Below are positions 55,231 to 64,000 of a stretch of 64,000 nt of DNA, one piece after another. The notes below the pieces were generated by a model. The model made no database searches. It saw only the letters and a list, made by a program, of their open reading frames with translations, and was not told where the DNA came from. The position numbers and the translations under genes were made by a program. How positions within the stretch are numbered: the stretch's first letter is position 1; the number at the start of each line of letters is the position of its first letter. The DNA comes from Pycnopodia helianthoides (Eukaryota > Echinodermata > Asteroidea > Forcipulatida > Asteriidae), in contig CM063244.1 in NCBI GenBank assembly GCA_032158295.1, positions 5,150,510 to 5,214,509 of the forward strand, given 5' to 3'.

Positions 55231-56409
55231 TCTGTATGTGTACAGTTTATTGACAATGGTGATAATTCCAATGCTATAACCTGTGGCAGAACTAGACGTG
55301 TTCATCTTTGTCATTGTTTTTCTTTTTCTTTATTATTATTTTTTTTTAGATTAGCGAAAAAGCAAACAAATCTTAATTTATTTTTTCTTTGATCTCATAG
55401 GGAAGGGGGGAAGGGGTGCTGAAGGTGCCTCCTGTGGTTTCACCATTATACACTTCACCACCTTTATTCAGTAAAATGCGACAAAAGTAAGAGCTCTTGC
55501 AAATTTTCAACCTCGCATAAAAAAGAACTTTTGTTCAGAAAATATCTGTTTGGGTTACTTGAATTGTGAAATAATTCCAATTAACCTTTTTTTAAATTTA
55601 AATTATGGAAGCAGTGATTTTCAAACTTTTCATTGTAAAACTTGTCACCTTTTAAAAAAACTTTTTGCAGGCAGAAGGCAGGATGATATTACGCTTTACA
55701 CCAGAATGTTCTTAATTTGTTTATTAAATGTTATTCTGAAGTAAAAAGGAATACTTATGTACAAGTTGTCGGTTGAATACAAATTAAAATTAAAATTTGA
55801 TACAAATTTTAGTTAAAGCGATTACAGTCAATCTTATTTCTTTGGAGATCAGACTGCTGTTAGTTTGAAGTTTATTTGAAGTGAAATGTTAAATTTTAAT
55901 GACCAGTAACTAACACTCGCTGAACGAACACCATCACCATCACGTGAAACGATGGCACATCGGCTAGTCATTAGAGTCAGCCGTGGGAGACTCTCTCGGT
56001 CGGTTCAAAAAGAGCGGTTCGTGGATGATAGCGCCCTCTCGCGAGGAAAAATGTAATGAGGGAATTGTGACAAATCAAAATGAGGTCTTGCACCAAGACT
56101 AGGCTGTCACCAGCTAGCAAGACATACAGGAAAACAGGTGCCATGATAAACACAACACATTTTGTAAAGTGGGTAAATCAAGGACTCCTCTGTTTCCCCT
56201 TAAGCTTTAGCAATGTTCCCAACGTATAGAAAAGTGAAGCGAGGATTTCCTCCACTCTGTTAAAACACTGGGTGAAGGGCTTAGAGCACCTGGTGTTTTT
56301 GATCAGCAGAGTGTGGGTTCGAGGATCAGCAGAGTGTGGGTTCGAGTCCCGGTGTTGGCACTTGTGTCCTTGAGCAAGATTCTTTACCATAATTGCTTTG
56401 TCCTTCAAT

Positions 56410-56525
56410 TGGCCATAGGTCACATGTTCTAGTATTGGTCACATGTTCTAGTATTGGTCACATGTTCTAGTATTGGTCACAGGTTCTAGTATTGGTCACA
56501 TGTTTTAGTAAAGGTCACATGTTCT
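56410..56525. repeat. Tandem repeat, 19-20 bp unit
   Basis: Six units of ggtcacatgttctagtatt with small changes. Confidence 0.9.
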
Positions 56526-56599
56526 AGCCTGGTGATATTGTGAGTAGCGTATCAATTTCAAGCATCTTTGACCTTACCTAACTTAACATAACCCGTGTA

Positions 56600-56850
56600 C
56601 TAGGATTAGTAGTGCACCTAAAAGAACCTAGAACACTTATCAAGTAAGAGTAGGGGTTAACCCCGGTGTTTCTGGTTTACATAGCAAGCACCCTTGTTTA
56701 CAGGTTTCCTCAGGCTTGCGAGCTACAGTGATTAAGTTCACTTATAAGGCATCCTTGGTTTTCATTATCAGAAATATACAGGTTTCCTCAGGCTTGCGAG
56801 CTACAGCGATAAGGTTCACTTAAGAGGCATCCTTGATTTCATTACCAGTA
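56600..56850. repeat. Family J repeat with its end duplicated
   Basis: acaggtttcctcaggcttgc to ggcatccttg occurs at 56699 and again at 56779. Confidence 0.7.
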
Positions 56851-57099
56851 ATTTATAATCATAAATAGTAATAATTCCTTAGTTAAAGTTTTTAATGGAT
56901 AAACAAACCCACCATTACAGCCTCACACAACCTACATTAATTCTCCATGGATGTTCTTCTGTATTTGTATAAACCAGTGCCATTTCCATTGGAAGTTGTG
57001 TTGTAAGAGATGCTCTGGCAATCCCTGACATAATCTGCTTCCCTTCGAGACGGCCACATTTATACAGAATTTCTGATTCTTGAAAACCCTGTGTAGATG

Positions 57100-57102
<3 letters not shown>

Positions 57103-57141
<39 letters not shown>

Positions 57142-57605
57142 GACATTTGTAAAGCGCCTAATGCAAAAAGCCTCTAAGCGCATAAAGAGAACAATAAAAT
57201 ATACAATAAGTGAAAGAAACATTACAAGTAAGCAGATAACAAGTAAGCACTTTCAAACAAATGAGTTTTTAACAAAGACTTAAAACAATGTAAATAACTA
57301 GCCTGGCGAATATGAACAGGAAGACTATTCCAAAGAAATGGAGCAGCGTAAGAAAATGATCTTTGACCATAAAAAAAATGGAAGAAGCGCTACTGTTGAG
57401 ATGAACGTAAAGTCTTAGCTGGGGAGTAAAGGTGAACAAGTTCAGATAAATAAGCAGGAGATTGACATGTTTGAGCTTTGAAACTTAACAAAAGAATTTT
57501 ATAAAATGTATGAAACTTGACTGGGAGCCAATGCAATAGGTCCAGATCCTGCAGTGTGTAGACATCTTTTGTTCTAAGGTCCAAACTTTTTATGTAATGC
57601 ATGTT
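57103..57605 (-). mobile_element. 5'-truncated LINE 3' end (L2/CR1-like) with ATT-type tail
   Basis: Read on the minus strand from 57602 it encodes LDLLHWLPVKFHTFYKILLL, FKAQTCQSPAYLSEL, then after a frame change FSYAAPFLWNSLPVHIRQA and FKSLLKTHLFES. These are the conserved C-terminal motifs of L2/CR1-type reverse transcriptase ORFs. A non-coding tail and a (TTA)n run at 57103-57140 follow, the usual 3' end of such elements. Confidence 0.85.
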
Positions 57606-57830
57606 CCATTTTTATTAACAATACCAACAACTTGACACAGATACTTGTAGTTTTTTCTATGAAATGTTTTATTTCACAAAGCCTGTAAAAAAAATATAAT
57701 GGAATAAAAAGTTGTCAAAGGTTTTTAGCTTAGCAGTGATGGAATTTGATAACTTACAACTAGTCTAGAAAATATATAATTGGCACAGGAAGGATGTTCA
57801 AGGCACTTGATGACAAAAGAGTAACTACAA

Positions 57831-58090
57831 TACTGAAGCATAAACAAAATTAAATTAAAGTAAACACCCTTTTGCTTTTTAAAGTTTGGAAAACAAACAA
57901 CAAATCTCGAATACAAATATTAGTACAGATTATTTTCATTTAAATCATCTATCTTTTTTAAAGATACTGAAGCATAAACAAAATTAAATTAAAGTAAACA
58001 CCCTTTTGCTTTTTAAAGTTTGGAAAACAAACAACAAAAAATCTTGAATACAAATACTAATACAGGTTATTTTCATTTAAATCATCTAGC
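57831..58090. repeat. Tandem duplication, period 134 bp
   Basis: tactgaagcataaacaaaat begins at 57831 and again at 57965. The two copies differ at a handful of positions, so the duplication is recent. Confidence 0.9.
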
Positions 58091-59349
58091 TTTTGTATAG
58101 ATGCAAACAATTATATTTTGAGAAACCAACCTCAAAATAAAATTTGTAATCACTTCCGTGTTTAATTAATCACAAGAATGCGTCTATTTTAACATTGATG
58201 TGTTGTACAGTTATCGATGTTAACAAATAAAATGTCGCTGACCTTGCCCATCCTATTGCACACTTTAACAAAATGTTGAGAAGTTAAATCCTGCTTGGTA
58301 ACTTTAGATGAATGTTCTGGGTATCAGATAAACTTTGAAGAAATGAAACAACAACCTTTTTTTTAAAGGACACAAAAATTCAAAGTGGAGAGAAATATAT
58401 CGACCATAACAAAATTAATCCCACTAATTGACAAATTTTGGTGGCAAGGAACAATGCTGGCCATTTTCAAAACCACAGCTTGGGCTTGGGCTCCGTCAGT
58501 TATTTTGAAAACGTCTGCTTTTGATACGAGAGTTCGAAACCAGCTCCGAAACTAGGGTAAAATTTTATGGGGCCATTTCTGGCCAATTAAAACTGTAGTT
58601 AACAAGCCCCCCTTCAGCACTCTCTTTATGTCATTCACTTTTTTGAATTTTTTGTAATCTGCTGTGGAGGTTAAAAAAACAAAAAAACATTGTGTGCAGA
58701 TAGCAAAATAGTTTTTAAAACACAGAAAATACTCAAATACATTAAAGCTCAAAAAATGTTACTTTTTATTCGGGTTATTTTAAATCTCAAAAAGTCCAGA
58801 TTTCAAATGGGGGTAAGTGAGGACCCCCTCACCCCCTCCCCCCCAGTTCTCCCCTTAGTTGCACCATTGGTTCAAACAGGTGGCCAGAGCCGTAGTCGTG
58901 GTTTCGAAAAAGGGCCTATGTATAGAACATGGGAAAATTGTCTTTCTTAAGGGCATTGTTTGCAACATTCAGAACAAATATTCATCCTAGATATTAGGAA
59001 GTAGTCTCCTAGTGTGTCCAAAAGATGAAAAAAATAGGAAGCGAAGATGAACAAAACAAAGGCGAGCGAAAAAGGAAAACTTGTCTTGCACTTCTCTTTG
59101 TCTTGCAACTCAGTTTAAATGATTTCCACAACACAAAAAACTTTCTGAATATCTTGTGAACTATAAAAAATATATATTCTATTTCTACACAAATCGGTAT
59201 CGAGAGTACAATTTGGGGATTACAAAAACTTACTAGTCCATGAACTAACAACGTTCCGATTATGAAATTACAGGATCAGGTTAGCTTAGGCCGTGTGGCT
59301 GCAACTGTGGCTATTGCCAAGGGTGAACGGTTATCGGCCACCTATGCTT

Positions 59350-59545
59350 AAAGGTAGGGTCTCATAGATTGGTAAATACTCCAAAAATTAGTGACTATAA
59401 AAACTTACTTGGTAAGAAGCACTGCAGCTGTTGAAAGTATAAACTATTTTGAGAAAGTATTCCCTTAAAAGTAGTATGGTTTGGATAATTTTTCATCCAA
59501 ACACATTTGAAGCTGAGAAACGATTCATGCAAAAGAGACAAAAAT
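59350..59545. repeat. TTAA-type MITE, family C, left half
   Basis: TTAA-like taaaggtagggtctcatag, then gcagctgttgaaagtat, stopping at gaaacgattcatgc. Confidence 0.65.
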
Positions 59546-59632
59546 AAGCCGACAGGAAAAAAAATCATTGAAATTCTACAAATCTAACAAAACCCTAAGG
59601 CTCATCCTCTGTTAATTTTGTTTTTCATAGTG

Positions 59633-59735
59633 CTGGCCCAATTTCAGCTTAAGCATGAAAAGTTGCTAATCACAAAAAAATTATGCTTACCAGAAAGAAT
59701 AAGGTTACCAGAATAAGGTCTTACATCTTAGTGTC
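59633..59735. repeat. MITE family A, left piece
   Basis: ggcccaatttcagcttaagc and ttatgcttaccag; the right end is missing. Confidence 0.5.
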
Positions 59736-60552
59736 TGGCTTCTAATCTCAGCCAGTAGCACTACCTTATGATCCAGTAGAAGTATTGTACTAAGAAAATG
59801 CAGCATGAAAACTTCCTCTGAGCCCCTCACAACTCCCCCAAAACCTCAAAGCTGCTCAAAGGAATATATACTGCTAAGCCACGACAACAAGTGACCCAGT
59901 CATAAACGCTCCACAAGGAATTGTGGTTGGTCACCTGTTTTAGCTTAGCAAAGGGTTTTGTGCTTAGCATTGGCCCATGGTTGAGGTTCCTTTCAAAGCA
60001 ACACACTTGACACTGCAGCTTGGGGCCAGACCTCATGCACATTGCTAAAAGCGAAGAGATTTTTAGGAAAAACAGAATAGGAAAAACAGAGCGACCATGC
60101 ACTTTTGCGTTAAGTCAACCTTGCAATGACAGAAAAACAGTCGGCGACTGACTTTTCGAGATGATGCTTTTTACTTTTTTATATTTTTTTATGATGCAGA
60201 CAAATAAAATATATATCTATCTATGCTGCGCCTGAGCTCGATGGTTTGGGACATATCAGTCGCCACAGTATAACTACAATGATGTTAAGACGGTCGGCAT
60301 CAATCACCACCAGAAGAAACAAAAAAACAAAAAACAGTTGCAAGAGTAGAAAAATTCCTATTTTTGCACTGTGTTCCCGACAGGCTGGAATCAATAAATA
60401 GATTTTACATTGAGTACCAAAATGTACAAAGCTTGCGCGCTATTACCGCCGAAGGAGCTATAGCAACTAGTCTTTGATGGTGGCTTTGTTTGGGGTGACG
60501 ACGCTTCCGTCACAGCACAAGCAAAATGCAGGTCAACTTGAGGGCGGCTTAA

Positions 60553-60938
60553 AGGAACATTACAGAATTGGTTTTTGCTAACAAAACAGTTGCTGGCAGT
60601 GTAAGCACTTTATGTAATCCACCATATACATAAACTGACAAACCTGTAGAAGTTTGAGATCGATCGGCCATCTGGGTCACGAGAAAATAGTGAAAAACTG
60701 ATTACACATTTGCAAGAAATCATATAGATTCAACAAATGAATAAAACGCTCACTGAGTGATAAACTCCAATCGGAAAATTAGTTTATTCATTTCTCATCA
60801 AATATGGCATTTCAGACAGAAATATTTCAAGAGATGTTTTCTACTATCATCATCATTAGACCGTTGAAGTTTTATGTAAATCTGTGATCAAAAAGTATAT
60901 TGTACGAGTTTTTTTCTTACCAATTCTGTAATGTTCCT
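60553..60938. repeat. TTAA-flanked MITE, family I
   Basis: 386 bp between TTAA at 60549-60552 and 60939-60942, almost identical to 25369-25756. It ends 38 bases beyond the PORCN stop codon. Confidence 0.9.
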
Positions 60939-60980
60939 TTAAGTATATACTAATCTGAATCTCAACTTCTTGAATTGGCA

Positions 60981-61082
60981 TTATTTGATAAGCCAATAGA
61001 AGACGAATGTACCAGCTGCTACGTAGTGACTGGCATAGTCCAGGTTGGACCATTTGCTCAAGGTGTGTTCCATACCATAACC
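60981..61082 (-). CDS. PORCN: PORCN last exon (stop)
   Basis: Acceptor cttatag; 33 codons and TAA. GYGMEHTLSKWSNL is followed by the last membrane helix. Confidence 0.92.
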   Translation of the reverse strand, partial: GYGMEHTLSKWSNLDYASHYVAAGTFVFYWLIK

Positions 61083-62910
61083 CTATAAGAACAAATCGAT
61101 AAAAATTGATACTAATCAATAAAAATAGTACTCGATCAACACTGATCAGTAGAATTGCGCACTAAAAATGCATCGATCAATCCAAACAGCAATCGATCAA
61201 TGCTGATCAGTAGAATCGAGCACTCAAAAAATACTGATAAAAAAACACAACAATAAATCATTGCTGATCGGTAGAATTCAGCACTCAAAACATACTGATC
61301 AACAAAAACAGCAATCGATCATTACTGACAAATCAAATCAAGCAAGCGATTACTGCAGATCAACAAAATATTGTCAAAATTGAATTAAATCAAGCCATTG
61401 ATCACTACTTATAAATACAATCAAGCTAAAGTCCCAAAATATACAAATGAATACACCACCTTTTTAAGCATTCATTGTGTGTATCTTTATCCTTATTTTG
61501 TTAACACTGACCTTAAATGCTGAAATTACCTCAAATTTGTACTCACCTTTTCTTCAAGTTCTGAATCAGAGTCAAACATGACACCAAGGTACGCCAGATG
61601 AAATATTGCTAGGAGACTGAATCCTAAATTGGTCAGAGCAACTAGTGGTGTGTTCTGAGAGAGACAAAAAATAAACAGTTGATACTTGAATTGGTCCACA
61701 AACAAATGAAACTATTACTAAGTTCTGGTAATGAAACCAAGGGTGCCAATTTAATCACTGTAACTGCAAAGCCTGATGATACCTGTAGATAAGGATGCTC
61801 GCAATGAACCAGAATCACCGGGGTTAAACCCCTAATCTTCCAAGGCAAATGTTCTGGGTTCTTTTACATGCACTACCTATCCTAGTACACAGGACCTATG
61901 ACTTTTGCCCATTTGAAGGACAAAGCTATTATGGTAAAAGTACCTTGCTCAAGTACAAAAGCATCAAGACCAGCCAGGTGAGGATTTGAACCCACACTCT
62001 GTGAACAGCAAAACTTGAATACAGTGCACTAGACCAATCGGCCACGACGCTTCATGGCTCCATGAAATAAAGAGAGTTAACTTTTCAAATTCTGTAGACA
62101 AACTTGAAATCAAACCCAGGGACAGAGCTGCCAACATTTGCATTTTGCAATCAGGAAGATTTTGTACAATAATCAGGGAGATATTCAACATAACTGGGAA
62201 AAATTGTTTCCATAATCAGGGAGATTGTCAAATTTGTTCATTAGAGCTTGGAAAGATTTGTTTATGTTCAGGGAACTTTCTACAGAATCAGGAAGAGTTG
62301 GCAGCTCTGCAGAGATAGATTCTGTAAAGGCATGATAGAGTTTGGCGCCTAGTGGCAACAAAAGCTGTTAACTGTTTTTGGTGTCAAGTGGGAAAATCGT
62401 GTTATCTTTACCAATCCAGAAAAGCAAGCACAAAGCATGTACTGCAACCCCAACAATACACGTATCACTTATAACTTTTCTTCTAGAGAAGAAAAGACCT
62501 TTCAATGAAATTTCACAACTTGTTTTTTAATTAGGTCAGTCCTAGAACCTTGTTCTTGAAGGGTTACACAAATCATTTCCACGTTACTTGAAGAAAATGT
62601 AAATTCCAACAGGGACTTGATGCCACATTAGTTAATGTTGGATGCTGTGGGTCACTTTTTAAGGCCAGTGATCTCGTCTTGAAAACTACAGAGTGGCAAT
62701 AATTTGACTCTTACATTCCCCACTAAAAAAAGTAGAATAAATAAATGAATAAATAAAAAATATAAAAAATTAAATAAATATAAAAACAAACAAAAATAAA
62801 ATAATTCCGGAGGTAGATCCTTACACTTTTATGTGAATGCTGGCAGTCAGGTCTACACTTCCTGGCAAGAATACAAGCGTTGAACGTAATCGCTAACCTC
62901 TGACGAAAAA
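60981..62910 (-). CDS. PORCN: Protein-serine O-palmitoleoyltransferase porcupine, C-terminal three exons, 5'-partial
   Basis: A multi-span endoplasmic-reticulum enzyme of the MBOAT family that attaches palmitoleate to Wnt proteins so they can be secreted. Minus-strand exons are 62827-62910, 61547-61654 and 60981-61082. They encode FRQRLAITFNACILARKC and RPDCQHSHK, then [20 protein letters not shown] and AYLGVMFDSDSELEEK, then GYGMEHTLSKWSNLDYASHY to WLIK and TAA. These line up with human PORCN ([42 protein letters not shown]), including length between motifs. The donor of the 62827 exon is one base out of phase, next to a run of four A. Upstream exons, with the MBOAT catalytic His, are outside the window. 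Confidence 0.88.
61095..61400. repeat. Degenerate tandem repeat in PORCN intron
   Basis: Four to five units of about 65 bp with aatcgatcaatgctgatcag and gaatcgagcactcaaaa, rich in GATCA. Confidence 0.8.
61547..61654 (-). CDS. PORCN: PORCN penultimate exon
   Basis: Acceptor ctctctcag, donor gtgagt; 36 codons in phase 0. [18 protein letters not shown] is a membrane segment, followed by an acidic loop. Confidence 0.9.
61795..62045 (-). repeat. Inverted family J/H-type repeat
   Basis: caccggggttaaacccctaa, ggttcttttacatgcactac and gaacccacactctg are the inverse of sequences at 43262 and 44500-44590. Confidence 0.55.
62123..62310. repeat. MITE with agagctgccaac ends
   Basis: Left end cagagctgccaac, right end gttggcagctctg; about 188 bp, related to 35110-35400. 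Confidence 0.75.
62827..62910 (-). CDS. PORCN: PORCN third-from-last exon
   Basis: Acceptor cttcag, donor gtgtaag on the minus strand. Encodes FRQRLAITFNACILARKCRP and DCQHSHK. The donor follows AAAA and gives phase 1 where the next exon needs phase 0. Confidence 0.8.
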
Positions 62911-64000
62911 CTGAAGAAAAAGTTAAAAGTAACTTTAGGATGAAAACTGTCAATTTTTTTTAGTGTCTGGATTTAGAGTTCTTCTATTAAGACAAAATAA
63001 ATAATTTTACTTTTTTTTTTTATAGTTTGCACCGCAGTTAACTCCTGTGATTTATAGTAAGACTGGTTTTCCAGTCTAGTTTTTCCTCAATGGCTTTACA
63101 TGATGTGTGGGTTCAGAGTTCATATGAACAGTTAGTGACCAGTGAAGCTGTGATGGAAGTGATAAATTCAGGACAACCAATGAGAGTAAGGCTTACTTAA
63201 GTATATTTTGGATTGATTAACAAGGTTAACCAATCCTTATTGGTCTTGCAAATGAGTGGCTGAAAGTTTGGCGGGAGCAACTTTGTCGTCACTTTGTCAC
63301 AGCTCATGTTTGCAAGGGGGAACATTTCATAATTTTGTGCCTGTGCATAAATCCAGCTTTAAAGCTGTGGCAGCAATCACGCTGCTTTTTTCACATTGTC
63401 AAATTTATCACCGAGTATAAAATGACGTTAGCTCACCGTGCTCAATGTAGGAATACAATCCCAAGGAGAGAAGCACACCAGCTAACTGGAAATTCAGTCC
63501 CTGAGTATGGAGACAAATGAAAAGCTCATCCAGGAGATTTAAAACTCAACTAAACATTAATTACTTCTGGTTGTGAAGCCAATGACTCTAAGAAAAGCGA
63601 ACTTAATCACTATAACTAGCCAAGAACTCCATGGAGAGAAGACAAGGAAGGAAGTTTCAGTTATAGACGTGGGAGGAAACCTCAGAGATCTATTCCAGGG
63701 AAAACCCACGCAATCAGGTAGGGACCGTAAACCCAATCCACAGGGTGCCCCCCGCGGGATTTCAACCGGGGTCCTAGAGCTGTAGAGGTTTAAGGCGAGG
63801 AAAGATACCCCTAAGCCAATCCAAATGCCAAATATGAAACAAACTTGATCCATGAGAAAAACTAAATCAAAACGGGATACAACAAATTAACTTTTGACAA
63901 AGAAGAAAACCAAAAAACACAAACACATCTTTTGATAATAGTACAGAGTCTATTATTCACATTGAAATGTTGGCAATTCTCTTTGCCTGAAAAAACAATT
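62911..64000. other. PORCN intron at the right edge
   Basis: I find no further PORCN exon up to the window end. 62950-63540 shows no repeat family I recognise. Confidence 0.5.
63565..63830 (-). repeat. tRNA-derived SINE family S2
   Basis: aagccaatgactctaagaaa to aaccggggtcc; tRNA-like end toward 63810. Inverse of 25032-25290. Confidence 0.75.

Larger units (their letters stand above)
55230..60980. other. Intergenic interval between convergent ACOX1 and PORCN
   Basis: No gene visible. The right part presumably includes the PORCN 3' UTR; minus-strand poly(A) hexamers (tttatt on plus) are too common to choose one. Repeats are listed separately. Confidence 0.6.

Overview
The window is animal genomic DNA: AT-rich, with long introns, conventional GT-AG splice sites and very many short non-autonomous transposons. 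The three genes and the repeat content (tRNA-derived SINEs, TTAA-flanked MITEs, Penelope-like and LINE 3' pieces) fit a marine invertebrate deuterostome such as an echinoderm. That assignment is inference from overall character, not from a diagnostic marker.

Layout. (1) About 962-28606, plus strand: the cytoplasmic part of a type R5 receptor protein tyrosine phosphatase (PTPRG/PTPRZ1-like). Fifteen exons cover the juxtamembrane segment, an active D1 phosphatase domain, a D2 domain whose catalytic Cys is replaced by Asp, and a long Ser-rich tail. The ectodomain and membrane segment lie left of the window. (2) About 28607-38798: 3' UTR and intergenic DNA with many repeats and no gene I can support. 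(3) 38799-54659, plus strand: a complete peroxisomal acyl-CoA oxidase (ACOX1-like) in 15 coding exons, ending in the peroxisomal signal SKL. (4) About 54660-60980: intergenic DNA between two convergent genes, holding a truncated LINE 3' end. (5) 60981-62910, minus strand: the last three exons of the Wnt O-acyltransferase porcupine (PORCN); its upstream exons are beyond the right edge. The genes are functionally unrelated neighbours.

The most notable features are in the repeats and in sequence quality. At least six families of TTAA-flanked (piggyBac-like) MITEs occur, one of them inserted in the TTAA of another MITE. A 410-bp element sits between two copies of an 8-bp sequence. A dispersed retroelement tail carries a hammerhead-like core. 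The 3' half of one ACOX1 exon, with its splice donor, is repeated twice more as decayed copies in the next intron. All three conserved genes carry single-base frame breaks, mostly beside homopolymers, which points to assembly indels rather than three pseudogenes. I found no operon-like or otherwise undescribed gene system here.
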